Assembly (NCBI RefSeq): GCF_900113545.1
Contig: NZ_FOPS01000003.1
Span: forward strand, 124,001-188,000
From: Neisseria elongata subsp. elongata
GTDB taxonomy: Bacteria > Pseudomonadota > Gammaproteobacteria > Burkholderiales > Neisseriaceae
Reading direction: 5' to 3'
DNA: 64,000 nucleotides
Shown: one piece after another, positions 56,306 through 64,000 of the stretch
How the letters are laid out: each line of letters opens with the position of its first letter
Position numbering within the stretch: position 1 is the stretch's first letter
Made by a program: the position numbers and the translations under genes
Notes under the pieces: model-generated
Databases searched by the model: none
Seen by the model: the letters and a program-made list of their open reading frames with translations, nothing else
Told to the model about the DNA's origin: nothing

Positions 56306-57784
56306 ATGAAACTTCAACGCATCCCCGCCCTGCTGCTGGCCGCAGCCCTGTCCGCCCAAGCCGCGCCGCCGCAAAAGGCCGAACTGCCGCGCTACCCTGC
56401 GCCGAAAAACCTCGACTTTGCCCAAGTGGCAGGCAGCCTGCACACTATCAACGTAAACGGGCAGAGCGTGCCATACCGCGCCTTCGAGCACATCGTTTAC
56501 GTGATGAAGCCTGCCGACACGCGTTACCAAATCATGAACGTGTACATCCCCGAAGCCTATTTCCAAGGCGGCAGCATCAACGGCTTCACCAAAGACACCG
56601 CACCGATTTTCTTTCCGAACAACGTGGGCGGCTATATGCCGGGCGAAGCGGGGCAGCCTGAAACCGATTCGCGCGGCAGCGGCAAGCCCAACGCTATCGC
56701 CGTTGCCCTGTCGCAAGGCTATGTGGTCGCCAGCCCCGGCGCGCGCGGCCGCACCGAAGCCAATGGGCGCGCCCCCGCCGCCATTGTCGATTTGAAAGCC
56801 GCCGTGCGCTATCTCAAAGCCAACGACGCCAAAATGGCAGGCGACGCGCGCAAAATCATCAGCAACGGCACCAGCGCGGGCGGCGCATTGTCCGCACTGC
56901 TCGGCACCAGCGGCAACGCCCGCGAATACGCGCCCTATCTGCGCGCGCTGGGTGCGGCCAACGCCACGGACGACGTGTTCGCCGTATCCGCCTATTGCCC
57001 GATTACCAATCTGGAACACGCCGACGCCGCCTACGAATGGCAGTTCAACGGCGTGAACGACTACGAAAAAATCGACATTTCCATGATCGACTACCACGTG
57101 GAGCGCAAAACCGTCCGCGGCACGCAAACCGCCGAGCAGCAGCGCCTTTCAGACGGCCTGAAAAACCTGTTCCCCGCCTATGTGAACAGCCTGAAGCTGA
57201 AAAACGCCCAAGGCGTTCCGATGACGCTGGACAACAACGGCAACGGCAGCTTCAAAGCGCAAATCGAATCCATGCTCGCCCAATCCGCGCAAAAAGCCTT
57301 GGATGAAGGCAAAGACCTGTCCGGCCAAACCTGGCTGACCATTGAAAACGGCAAAGTCAAAGCCGCCGATTTTTCCGCCTACGCCAAATTCGTCGGCAGA
57401 CAAAAAACCGCGCCCGCGTTTGACGGCGTGGACTTGTCCACCGGCGAGAACAACCTGTTCGGCGACGCGCAAACCCAAGCCAAACACTTCACTGCGTTTG
57501 GCGCGCAAAACAACACCGTACCGGGCGCGCAAACGGCAGACGCGGCCACCGTCCGCATCATGAACGCCATGAATTTCATCCGACGCGGCGGCACGCAGCA
57601 CTACCGCATCCGCGTCGGCGAAAACGACCGCGACACCTCGCTGGCCATCTCGCAACTGCTCGCACTCAAACTGCGGGCACACGGCAAAAACGTGGATTAC
57701 GCCCTGCCCTGGGGCGTGGGACACAGCGGCGATTACGATTTGGACGAGCTGTTTGCGTGGATGAAGGACGTGAGCGCGCGGTAA
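56306..57784 (+). CDS. Secreted alpha/beta hydrolase, tannase-like
   Basis: A 492-residue protein with a signal peptide (LLLAAALSAQA). Its nucleophile elbow is GTSAG at 188-192 (Ser190), and IFFPNNVGGYMPGEAG, GYVVASPGARGR and a C-terminal WGVGHSGDYD with the catalytic His resemble subtype B bacterial tannases or feruloyl-ester hydrolases. It would cleave plant phenolic esters in the periplasm or outside. The substrate is not certain. In-frame DUS near 57150 (LSDGLKN). Start at 56306 follows GAAAGGAAACCC. Confidence 0.82.
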   Translation: MKLQRIPALLLAAALSAQAAPPQKAELPRYPAPKNLDFAQVAGSLHTINVNGQSVPYRAFEHIVYVMKPADTRYQIMNVYIPEAYFQGGSINGFTKDTAPIFFPNNVGGYMPGEAGQPETDSRGSGKPNAIAVALSQGYVVASPGARGRTEANGRAPAAIVDLKAAVRYLKANDAKMAGDARKIISNGTSAGGALSALLGTSGNAREYAPYLRALGAANATDDVFAVSAYCPITNLEHADAAYEWQFNGVNDYEKIDISMIDYHVERKTVRGTQTAEQQRLSDGLKNLFPAYVNSLKLKNAQGVPMTLDNNGNGSFKAQIESMLAQSAQKALDEGKDLSGQTWLTIENGKVKAADFSAYAKFVGRQKTAPAFDGVDLSTGENNLFGDAQTQAKHFTAFGAQNNTVPGAQTADAATVRIMNAMNFIRRGGTQHYRIRVGENDRDTSLAISQLLALKLRAHGKNVDYALPWGVGHSGDYDLDELFAWMKDVSAR

Positions 57785-58151
57785 TAATAAAACAGCGGCC
57801 GCCTGTATGCCGCTGATGCTTGCAGGCTGCTTTTTGACCATTCAAAAAGCAGCCTGCATTGTTTACTTTGTTGAAACTTTGCTTTCAGACGGCCTTTCGG
57901 TTTATTTTGTTGATTCCGACACAGGGCGGCGGCCAACCACGCAGCCGATTGCCCGGCAGCCCTATCCCATCCTGCATAACGCGCTGACAAAAGTGTTAAA
58001 ATAGCCCGTTTATAGTGTCATAAAACATGTTTGACCGGCGGCTTGAAGCGTTTCGGCTTCGCAGAAACTCCGCTTCCTTCGGAAGCTCGGTTTTAACTTC
58101 GTTGAAGCTGCGCTTTCAGACGGCCTTCAGCCTTTTCTTGAAAGATTGATC
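57785..58151. other. Intergenic region with mixed uptake-sequence dialects
   Basis: About 365 bases, no gene recognised. It has an inverted AAGCAGCCTGCA pair (57821-57858), an AG-DUS (about 57890), and at about 58050-58125 an inverted copy of the CGAAGTTTCCGAAGG repeat found at 23602 and 24548, ending in another AG-DUS. Confidence 0.7.
57821..57858. terminator. Terminator-like hairpin made of Kingella-type uptake sequences
   Basis: TGCAGGCTGCTT at 57821-57832 and AAGCAGCCTGCA at 57847-57858, extended by AAA/TTT. This is the king3DUS 12-mer, not the Neisseria one, doing the same hairpin job after the tannase-like gene. Confidence 0.8.
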
Positions 58152-59135
58152 GTGATAACCCTCCCCATTCCCGTCCCCCAAACCCCGCACGCGCTCTACC
58201 GCGCCATGTCCCTCTACATCGTTGCCGCATTCGGTATCGGCTGGTTCCTGCCCGTAAACGGTGTGCTATGGGGCGTACTGCTGGCCACCGCGCTGGTGCT
58301 GTATCTGCAAATCCGCTCGCTGGCACGCGGCGAAAAACGGCTGTACGACCGATTCCTCGCCGGCAAAAGCGGCATCTCTTCGCTGCAATGGCTTTATTTG
58401 ATGATTGCCGTTACGGGTATGGTTGTCGCTTTTTACGGCGGCACGGCGGCCTCATACGGCGAATTGCGCGAAGCACGCGGCATTGTGCCCGCCAAACCGT
58501 ATAATGCAAGAACCGAATGTTATGCTAGGCAGGATGCCGTATCCCAAAACGAGTTTGTCCAATTCCTACTACTCGACCGCCACTGCCGCCATGTGAGCGG
58601 TACCAACTACCTTCCCTTCCCCAACGGCGGCGAAACCCTGCATTTGAACTGTGCCGCCAACCTGCACGACGCTTGCGAATCCGCCTACGCCCACGCGGGC
58701 AAAACGGCCGTGGTGAAATACAGCGGCTCGCGCCTGTATGAAATGGAAGTGGACGGCGTGCCAATCTACCGTTATGCCGAACAAGCCGCCCGATTCAACC
58801 GCGAGCGTAAAGCCGCCCTGCTGGACGCGCTCATCGCCGTGCCGCTGTTCGCCCTGCCGCTGATGTGGTTCCACCGCCGCTTCGACGACTGGCAGAACGA
58901 GCTGGCCGAAGGCGAAACCGTGCCGGACGAAACGCCGCAGTGGTGGAAATACACCGTGTTGTGCTGCTGGTATCTGCCGCTTACCGCCGCCTTTGCATGG
59001 GCGGGCATCGGCTGGTGGCGCAATATAGACGAGCCGATTGCCTTGACCATCGGGCTGCTGTTCATCGGCGCGTTGCTGTTTTTCACCCTGCGCGGCGCGT
59101 ATCGCGTGTTTTATCCAAAGCAGCCTGCACGTTGA
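58152..59135 (+). CDS. Membrane protein of unknown function
   Basis: A protein of about 327 residues with two N-terminal hydrophobic pairs (about 18-50 and 75-100), a Cys-containing loop (TECYARQ, DRHCRHV, LNCAANLHDACES) probably in the periplasm, and three C-terminal helices. No family recognised. The start is unsure: GTG at 58152, TTG at 58146 and ATG at 58206 are all in frame. The last codons (YPKQPAR) hold AAGCAGCCTGCA, a Kingella-type uptake sequence inside a gene, at 59118-59129. Confidence 0.75.
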   Translation: MITLPIPVPQTPHALYRAMSLYIVAAFGIGWFLPVNGVLWGVLLATALVLYLQIRSLARGEKRLYDRFLAGKSGISSLQWLYLMIAVTGMVVAFYGGTAASYGELREARGIVPAKPYNARTECYARQDAVSQNEFVQFLLLDRHCRHVSGTNYLPFPNGGETLHLNCAANLHDACESAYAHAGKTAVVKYSGSRLYEMEVDGVPIYRYAEQAARFNRERKAALLDALIAVPLFALPLMWFHRRFDDWQNELAEGETVPDETPQWWKYTVLCCWYLPLTAAFAWAGIGWWRNIDEPIALTIGLLFIGALLFFTLRGAYRVFYPKQPAR

Positions 59136-59236
59136 AACCGCGCGTTCAGACGGCCTGAACCGAACCACAGATTCAACAGCTTTGTCGAATCCCGACTCGA
59201 AATACGCATCGTTCAACCCTTAACAGGAGTAACGCC

Positions 59237-59986
59237 ATGCCTTCCGCCAAGCTCATCCAAAAACTCAAACCCGCCTTGCAAAACCCGCTGCCGCCCGAAC
59301 AAGACGGCGTCCTGTTGTGCCTCGATTCCGACGGCGTAACGGGCGACAACGCCAAATACATGAACATGTACAACCGCCTCGCCCGTTGGTACGACTTCGG
59401 CGAACGCTGGATAGCCCGCCTCAGATACGGCAACAGTATCAACGAAATGCGGCGCAGCCTGATGGGCGAACTGGAATGGCGGCAGGACTGCACCGCGCTC
59501 TACGCCTCCATCGGCACAGGTACCGATTTAAACCACCTGCCCGCCGACATCGACCTCTCCGCGCTGGATTTGACCGGCGCCGACCTGTCGCTCGGCATGT
59601 TGGAACGCTGCCGCAACGTATGGCGGAAAAAAGCGGCAGGCTTGGATTTGGTACACTGCAACGCAGAAGACTTACCCTTTGCCGACAATATGTTCGACGT
59701 CGTATTCCATGTGGGCGGCATCAATTTTTTTAGCGACAAGCAAAAAGCCATCAACGAAATGCTGCGCATCGCCAAGCCCGGCACCAAAATCATGATTGCA
59801 GACGAAACCACCGACTTCATCCAACAACAATACAAAAAAAGCCTATTCACGCGGAACTACTTCCAAGACACCGATTTCGATCTGACACAAATCGAAAACT
59901 GCATTCCCGAAACCGTACAGGAAAAGAAAACGCGGCTGCTGTGGAGCAACCGCTTTTACTGCATCACCTTCCGCAAACCTGCTTGA
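59237..59986 (+). CDS. Class I SAM-dependent methyltransferase
   Basis: A 249-residue methyltransferase of the type 11 class. SAM-binding motif I is YASIGTGTDLNHLP, followed by DLTGADLSLGML, VHCNAEDLPFADNMFDVVFHVG and MLRIAKPGTKIMIADE. The substrate is unknown; the layout resembles UbiE/biotin-type methyltransferases. The ATG follows TTAACAGGAGTAACGCC, a good ribosome site. Downstream at 60045 a small membrane protein follows. Confidence 0.87.
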   Translation: MPSAKLIQKLKPALQNPLPPEQDGVLLCLDSDGVTGDNAKYMNMYNRLARWYDFGERWIARLRYGNSINEMRRSLMGELEWRQDCTALYASIGTGTDLNHLPADIDLSALDLTGADLSLGMLERCRNVWRKKAAGLDLVHCNAEDLPFADNMFDVVFHVGGINFFSDKQKAINEMLRIAKPGTKIMIADETTDFIQQQYKKSLFTRNYFQDTDFDLTQIENCIPETVQEKKTRLLWSNRFYCITFRKPA

Positions 59987-60044
59987 AAACGCCATAAATG
60001 CAATCGAGAAGAAATATGTCAAATCATCAAAATTGGAGCAAAAT

Positions 60045-60443
60045 ATGAACATTCCCTTTGCAGCGGCCGCCCTGCTGTTGGCCGTGGCATTTTTTGCCCA
60101 TCTTTTTGTCGGCACCCGCGAAACCTTAAGTCAAAAACCCGATGAAGAAAACACTACGCAACAGGGTATGCGCAACTGGATGCAGGCTGTGTGCGCTTTT
60201 CAGTTGGTCAGCATAGATTTACTGCTGCTTGCCGCCGCTGCCTGCCTACTTGCGTTTACACGGGTTTTCGACAGCATGGAAGCCGCCGCTGCCCGTTTTT
60301 TTGCCGTTTATCTGGGCCTATGGTGCACCGTGTGGCTGATACAGCTTAAAATGGCCGGTGCGCGCGGCAAAACTTATTTCCTGCTCGGCCAATGGATATT
60401 GTTTTTACTGTGCGCCCTGCTGATGCTGTGGGGTGCGTACTAA
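60045..60443 (+). CDS. Small membrane protein, unknown function
   Basis: 132 residues with four hydrophobic helices (about 3-22, 50-72, 85-102, 110-130) and a hydrophilic loop (GTRETLSQKPDEENTTQQG). No recognised family, but the shape is that of small inner-membrane proteins. ATG at 60045 follows TTGGAGCAAAAT. It is 58 bases past the methyltransferase stop and could be cotranscribed. Confidence 0.78.
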   Translation: MNIPFAAAALLLAVAFFAHLFVGTRETLSQKPDEENTTQQGMRNWMQAVCAFQLVSIDLLLLAAAACLLAFTRVFDSMEAAAARFFAVYLGLWCTVWLIQLKMAGARGKTYFLLGQWILFLLCALLMLWGAY

Positions 60444-60495
60444 AAAAACCGCGCCTGCCCAGGTAGGGCGGATAGCGCTTAAGGCCGTTTAAAAG

Positions 60496-60542
60496 TGCAG
60501 GCTGCTTTGATGCCGTCTGAAAGCCCAAAAAGGCAGCCTGAA
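60496..60542. repeat. Cluster of three uptake-sequence dialects
   Basis: TGCAGGCTGCTT (60496-60507, king3 type), ATGCCGTCTGAA (60510-60521, AT-DUS) and AGGCAGCCTGAA (60531-60542, king type) within 47 bases between two genes. No AG-DUS here. Confidence 0.85.
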
Positions 60543-60625
60543 ACCCGCTCGCGCCGTAGATAAGGGTTTAGAATGCTTTGCCGGACATCAATGTCCAACT
60601 CGCAAGCTCAAATTAGGAGAAGATC

Positions 60626-60976
60626 ATGGATCAAAAAGTAAAAAATCTGCTGGATGATTGGCAAAAGAGTAATCCTGCCTTGTATGAAATCGCCAATAGT
60701 GTGCGCACGAAAATAGGGCAACTGGCAGACATGGCGAGCGAAGAAGTGAAATATGGCGGTATTTTGTTTGCCGCACCCGAACCGTTTTGCGGCATTTTTG
60801 TTTGTAAGCAGCATGTAACCGTGGAATTTGGTCATGGCGCCGAGATGGCAGACCCGCACGGTTTATTGGAAGGCAAAGGCAAAGGACGTCGCCATTTGAA
60901 ATTACATACGCTTGAAGATGTAGAAAATAAGCATTTGGCGGATTACTTGCGATTGGCGCAAAAAGCAGCAGAATAA
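60626..60976 (+). CDS. DUF1801 domain protein
   Basis: A 116-residue soluble protein of the YdhG/DUF1801 class: EEVKYGGILFAAPEPFCGIFVCKQHVTVEF and the C-terminal RRHLKLHTLEDVENK are characteristic. The fold is a small alpha/beta domain related to frataxin-like iron proteins in some databases; function is not established. ATG follows TTAGGAGAAGATC. It is A/T-richer than the flanking genes. Confidence 0.82.
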   Translation: MDQKVKNLLDDWQKSNPALYEIANSVRTKIGQLADMASEEVKYGGILFAAPEPFCGIFVCKQHVTVEFGHGAEMADPHGLLEGKGKGRRHLKLHTLEDVENKHLADYLRLAQKAAE

Positions 60977-61074
60977 AATGCCGGGCTGAAAGAGCGCTGA
61001 ACTACGACGGCAACCGTTTTCAGGCTGCCTTGAATGCTGTCTGAAAACCCGTTTGCGGGCTTCGCACGGAGTTT

Positions 61075-61146
61075 GTAGGTCGGTGCATTTATGCCCGACA
61101 AACACAGATAAATTTTAAAACGTCGGGCATAAATGCCCCGACCTAC
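61075..61146. repeat. REP-like palindrome, copy 1
   Basis: GTAGGTCGG, then two nested inverted arms (ATGCCCGAC and GTCGGGCAT), ending CCGACCTAC; 72 bases. The same organisation occurs at 62559-62623 on the other side of the next gene. Confidence 0.85.
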
Positions 61147-61246
61147 GGCTGCGCTTGCTTTCAGGCTGCCTATGCCTATCATCATGCCGTCTGAAAAACC
61201 CAACCCATCCGAGCCACACCCCCCAACCCACATCAGAAAGCCCCCC

Positions 61247-62497
61247 ATGCCCACCGAAATCCGTATCACCTATTCCCGCCTGAAAATGTTTGTGATGTCG
61301 CTCGTTCTGCTCGCCATCGCCGCTGCCGCATCGCCGCTGCTGTTTGTTGGCAGCCTAAAATCTGTCCTAAGCGGAGCTTTTATCGTTTTGTTCTGCTTGG
61401 TGTTTGCCGCCCTTTTGCTCTACCACGCCGCCGATAGCCGCACCAAACTGGTGTTAAACGCCGACGGTATCCGCATCGTCCAAGCGTTTACCGAAGAAGA
61501 ACTCGACGGGGTTGGCGCGAAAAGCGGCAGCAAAACCAAGCGCGAAAACGTTTTTTATCCGTGGGAACTGGTTAACAGCGTGGTTTTCGTGTATCCGTTT
61601 CCCGCCACACTGTACCTGAACAGCGAGCCTGCACGCAAATTCAAAGCCGAACTGGAAGAACTGGAAGCCGAGCAGCCGCTGCCCGATAACGCCACGCTCG
61701 AGCAAATGGAAGCGCGCGTCGCCAAATATCTGCGCCTGTCGGAAAGCATGACCCGCCAGCGCGACTTCTCCATCACCCTGCCCGTGATGTACCTGCTGCA
61801 CGGCAAACACCTGCCCGATTTAATCCGCACGCTAGCGGCCGAGTCCGACAAAAGCCGCCGCCAAGCCGTGCTCGACGGTTTTTGCCAAACCTTTTTCCCC
61901 AAAGCCCTTGGTTCGCGCCCCGTCGCGCCACCCGAACCGCGCGAGTTCCCCGTCTGCCTGCCCGCCCAAGTCAGCATCCGCAGCATTGGCGGCGGCTATC
62001 CGCTGGCAAACATTTTGTGTGCCCTGATGCTTATCGGCAGCCTTGTTTTTGCCGCCGTAATCGTGCGCAACGCCGCCGATCCTGCCGACATCCGCGGATT
62101 TCTGCCGCTGCTGCCCTTTGCCGTCATTACCGCCGCCGCATGTGGGTGGCAGCTGTCCCGCTACCGCCGCCGTCGCGCCGTGCTTGCCGCCATCAACCGC
62201 CCCGAAGCGCAGCCGTGGAAACTCGTTGCCATCCCGATTTACATCGCCGGCACCAATCGCAAACTCAGGCGGACGTATTATTTCTACCCCGCGCCCATCA
62301 ACGGCAAAATCCGCAAAATCACATTTAGCGACCACAACTTCCAACCCGTCCGCCGCCACGGACAATATCTCGCCTTCGCCCCGCAAGGCGGCGGCGCGCC
62401 CGTTCCCGTTGATGCCGAGTTGCGCAATATCCGCGGTCTGAACGAAAGCGAACGCCGCGGGCTGCTGCGGCAAATTAAAGAGCTGGCGGCAGAATGA
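61247..62497 (+). CDS. Membrane protein of unknown function
   Basis: A 416-residue protein with two helices near the N-terminus (about 14-55), a hydrophilic region of about 190 residues, and two more helices at about 255-310, ending in a hydrophilic domain (IYIAGTNRKLRRTYYFYPAPI). No domain recognised. The ATG at 61247 directly follows six C bases and lacks a strong ribosome site. An upstream extension to 61133 would cross the repeats. REP-like palindromes and Kingella-type uptake sequences flank it on both sides. Confidence 0.75.
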   Translation: MPTEIRITYSRLKMFVMSLVLLAIAAAASPLLFVGSLKSVLSGAFIVLFCLVFAALLLYHAADSRTKLVLNADGIRIVQAFTEEELDGVGAKSGSKTKRENVFYPWELVNSVVFVYPFPATLYLNSEPARKFKAELEELEAEQPLPDNATLEQMEARVAKYLRLSESMTRQRDFSITLPVMYLLHGKHLPDLIRTLAAESDKSRRQAVLDGFCQTFFPKALGSRPVAPPEPREFPVCLPAQVSIRSIGGGYPLANILCALMLIGSLVFAAVIVRNAADPADIRGFLPLLPFAVITAAACGWQLSRYRRRRAVLAAINRPEAQPWKLVAIPIYIAGTNRKLRRTYYFYPAPINGKIRKITFSDHNFQPVRRHGQYLAFAPQGGGAPVPVDAELRNIRGLNESERRGLLRQIKELAAE

Positions 62498-62504
62498 ATG
62501 CCGC

Positions 62505-62546
62505 AGGCAGCCTGAAACGCCGTTTGCCGTTTTCAGGCTGCCTTTA
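62505..62546. terminator. Terminator-like hairpin made of king-type uptake sequences
   Basis: AGGCAGCCTGAA at 62505-62516 and TTCAGGCTGCCT at 62532-62543, then TTAA. It stands 8 bases past the stop of the 416-residue gene. Confidence 0.82.
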
Positions 62547-62558
62547 AGGACAGCCGCC

Positions 62559-62623
62559 GTAGGTCGGGCATTGATGCCCGACAAATCCCATCCGCAAAGT
62601 TCGGGCATAAATGCCCGACCTAC
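62559..62623. repeat. REP-like palindrome, copy 2
   Basis: GTAGGTCGGGCATTGATGCCCGAC followed by TCGGGCATAAATGCCCGACC and CTAC; matches copy 1 at 61075 in arms but the middle differs. Confidence 0.85.
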
Positions 62624-62663
62624 ACGGCTAAATTAAATTTCCAGCCAACCAAGAATATTTCCA

Positions 62664-62816
62664 ATGAATATAAAAACAGCAGAAAATATCCAGTGCGAAT
62701 TTGAATATCTGGTATTAGACGGCTATTTCCCGATACATTTCGCATCGCACGGGCAAGAACGCAGCGACTGGCAGTTTGCGGTTGAATTCATATACCGTCT
62801 ATTTGAACGCTTATAG
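62664..62816 (+). CDS. Small open frame of 50 residues, possible gene remnant
   Basis: ATG AAT ATA... gives MNIKTAENIQCEFEYLVLDG and ends FIYRLFERL, with stop TAG at 62814-62816 overlapping an uptake-like sequence. The composition is A/T-rich and protein-like (acidic, aromatic), but there is no clear ribosome site. It may be a remnant of an immunity-type or other small protein. Confidence 0.4.
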   Translation: MNIKTAENIQCEFEYLVLDGYFPIHFASHGQERSDWQFAVEFIYRLFERL

Positions 62817-62923
62817 CAGCCTGCACCCCGCCGTTTGTATCAACCCAAAGTGCAGGCTGCTTTTGTATTTTTCAGGTAGCCTAAAAGCAGCCTGCAGGCA
62901 GCCCCCCTCGGAAAGGAAAACCT

Positions 62924-63631
62924 ATGCCCAAGCCCACCCGCCAAGACTTCGCTTTTTTAAACGACGCGAAAACCGAAGCCGTATTGTTCGACCTCTACAC
63001 CGCCGCCGTACGCCAGATTCCCGGCCTGATATGGCATTTCCTGCCCCAACTGCCCAAACTGCTGGGCAAAGGCAGCGGCTGGACGGGCGAAAACGAAGCC
63101 TATTTCGACGACAAATACATCCCCATCGTCCCGCAGCAGGGCGCATTCCTGTATATGCAGGCCTTGGCCAAGGGCGCGAAAAACATCGTCGAATTCGGCA
63201 CGTCTTACGGCATTTCCACGCTTTATCTGGCCGCAGCGGCCAAGAAAAACGGCGGCCGCGTGATAACTACCGAATACCTGCCGCACAAAGCCGAAGCCGC
63301 CCGCCGCCACTTCGCCGCCGCGGGGCTGGCCGACCACATCGAACTGCGCGAAGGAGACGCGCTGGAAACTTTGCAAGACATCCCCGGCGGCATCGATTTC
63401 GTGCTGCTCGACGGCTGGCCGAACTTGGTTTACCCCGTGTTCAAACTGCTCGAACCCAAGCTCGCCCCGCGCGCCGCCGTCGCCGTGGACGACGTGGAAG
63501 GCTACACCCCCGCCATGCAGGATTATCTGGACTACGTCCGCAATCCCGCCAACGGCTATGTTTCCGCCACCTTAAAGCCGCATAAGGCCTTGGAATACAG
63601 CGTGAAAACAGCCGAGGCGGATGCTGCTTGA
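62924..63631 (+). CDS. O-methyltransferase-like SAM-dependent enzyme
   Basis: A 235-residue class I methyltransferase of the O-methyltransferase family 3/24 shape: NIVEFGTSYGISTLYLA (motif I), GGRVITTEYLPHKAEAARRHF, DFVLLDGWPNLVYPVF and VAVDDVEGYTP. Substrate unknown; possibly small catechols or similar. ATG follows GGAAAGGAAAACCT. It is followed immediately by an N. mucosa-type AGGTCGTCTGAA (63631-63642). Confidence 0.87.
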   Translation: MPKPTRQDFAFLNDAKTEAVLFDLYTAAVRQIPGLIWHFLPQLPKLLGKGSGWTGENEAYFDDKYIPIVPQQGAFLYMQALAKGAKNIVEFGTSYGISTLYLAAAAKKNGGRVITTEYLPHKAEAARRHFAAAGLADHIELREGDALETLQDIPGGIDFVLLDGWPNLVYPVFKLLEPKLAPRAAVAVDDVEGYTPAMQDYLDYVRNPANGYVSATLKPHKALEYSVKTAEADAA

Positions 63632-63641
63632 GGTCGTCTGA

Positions 63642-63679
63642 AAGCAGCCTGCACTTTGAAAACAAGATGCAGGCTGCTT
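63642..63679. terminator. Kingella-type hairpin between convergent genes
   Basis: AAGCAGCCTGCA at 63642-63653 and TGCAGGCTGCTT at 63668-63679. It overlaps by one base the mucosa-type sequence at 63631-63642, so two dialects are joined directly. Confidence 0.8.
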
Positions 63680-63697
63680 AGGGTAATGTGTCGTTTA

Positions 63698-64000
63698 TCA
63701 ATCCAGTTTCACGATTTCTCCGTCTTCTGGAACGTTCACACGGCTCTCAATGCCTTGACCGCGTATAAATTTACGCATATCGGCGCGGCTGACGGCGGTA
63801 TGATTCACGGTATCCATGTGTACGGTGATGATTTTGGCTTTAGGCATGACTTGGCTGGCTTTTAATACATCAGCCGTCCCCATAATAATGCCGTCTGAAA
63901 TGCCTGAAATCAGCGCGTAGCCCGTGTTCATAATCAGATAATCGGGTTTGTAGCGGTTCAATGCTTTGTTTACATCTGCCGTCCACACAGTATCACCCAT
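63698..64000 (-). CDS. MBL-fold metallo-hydrolase (partial, 5' end outside window)
   Basis: The last 100 residues, entering the window as GDTVWTADVNKALNRYKPDY and ending GEIVKLD. GDTVW and the later ITVHMDTVNH fit the C-terminal metal-binding Asp and His of UlaG-like MBL-fold proteins. The true start lies beyond 64000; the apparent Met at the edge is probably internal. It has an AT-type DUS in frame (63888-63899). Confidence 0.75.
   Translation of the reverse strand: MGDTVWTADVNKALNRYKPDYLIMNTGYALISGISDGIIMGTADVLKASQVMPKAKIITVHMDTVNHTAVSRADMRKFIRGQGIESRVNVPEDGEIVKLD

Larger units (their letters stand above)
62498..62923. other. Repeat-filled region between unknown membrane gene and O-methyltransferase
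   Basis: About 425 bases. From left to right: king-type hairpin (62505-62546), REP-like copy 2, a 50-codon open frame (62664-62816), a near-match TAGCAGCCTGCA (62814-62825), TGCAGGCTGCTT (62851-62862), an Eikenella-type TTCAGGTAGCCT (62871-62882), and AAGCAGCCTGCA (62885-62896). Confidence 0.8.

Noticed and set aside
61241-61246. Six C bases directly before the start codon at 61247 as a switch
   Set aside because: Too short for typical slippage and outside the coding frame; noted only.

Overview
The window is a chromosomal segment of a Neisseria species or a very close relative. The 12-mer DNA uptake sequence AGGCCGTCTGAA (AG-DUS dialect) occurs throughout, inside genes and as inverted pairs that act as terminators. 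Three Correia repeat elements (TATAGTGG ends) are present, and the gene content is typical of Neisseriaceae (ccp, NlaA-type acyltransferase, periplasmic LigE ligase, rpmB-rpmG, glmU-glmS, aceK). The majority AG dialect argues for an oral commensal rather than meningococcus or gonococcus, which use mainly ATGCCGTCTGAA. I do not assign a species. No rRNA, tRNA, CRISPR array, prophage or insertion sequence was recognised.

Layout. 0-9 kb: partial terC, a reductase divergent from a LysR regulator, a molybdopterin-binding Mop protein, rpmB-rpmG, lpxH, an acyl-adenylating enzyme, dnaJ and fxsA, then an NlpD-like lipoprotein. 9.5-16.5 kb: a small lipoprotein, glmU and glmS (hexosamine synthesis), tag, bioD-bioA and coaD. 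16.5-33 kb: Correia element, GNAT enzyme, a transporter, a large unknown membrane protein, pepN, a frameshifted transporter between direct repeats, rng, nlaA-gmhB (lipid and LOS heptose), ligE, a metallo-hydrolase, a DUF937 protein and aceK. 33-39.8 kb: dnaK and grpE with heat-shock promoters, a cytochrome c peroxidase gene broken in its signal peptide under an FNR-type promoter, and an RNA helicase. 39.8-43.1 kb: two secreted proteins in a block carrying a different DUS dialect (AGGTCGTCTGAA), including a lipoprotein that looks like a dikinase. 43.3-52 kb: rpiA, a thermonuclease-nth-mutY DNA-repair cluster, grxB, tandem near-identical small roadblock-like genes, relA and aat. 52-57.8 kb: a FepA-type siderophore receptor, a DUF1176 protein and a tannase-like secreted hydrolase. 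57.8-64 kb: poorly characterised membrane proteins and methyltransferases, with Kingella, Eikenella and Simonsiella-type DUS variants between them, ending in a partial metallo-hydrolase.

Most genes are monocistronic or in pairs separated by DUS hairpins. The clearest functional groups are envelope building (lpxH, nlaA, gmhB, glmU, glmS, nlpD), heat shock (dnaK, grpE, dnaJ), base excision repair (tag, nth, mutY) and cofactor synthesis (bioA, bioD, coaD). The most notable signals are the mosaic of DUS dialects suggesting inter-species and inter-genus import, the lipoprotein dikinase, DUS-containing heat-shock promoter spacers, a poly-C tract early in mutY, and the nonsense codon in ccp.
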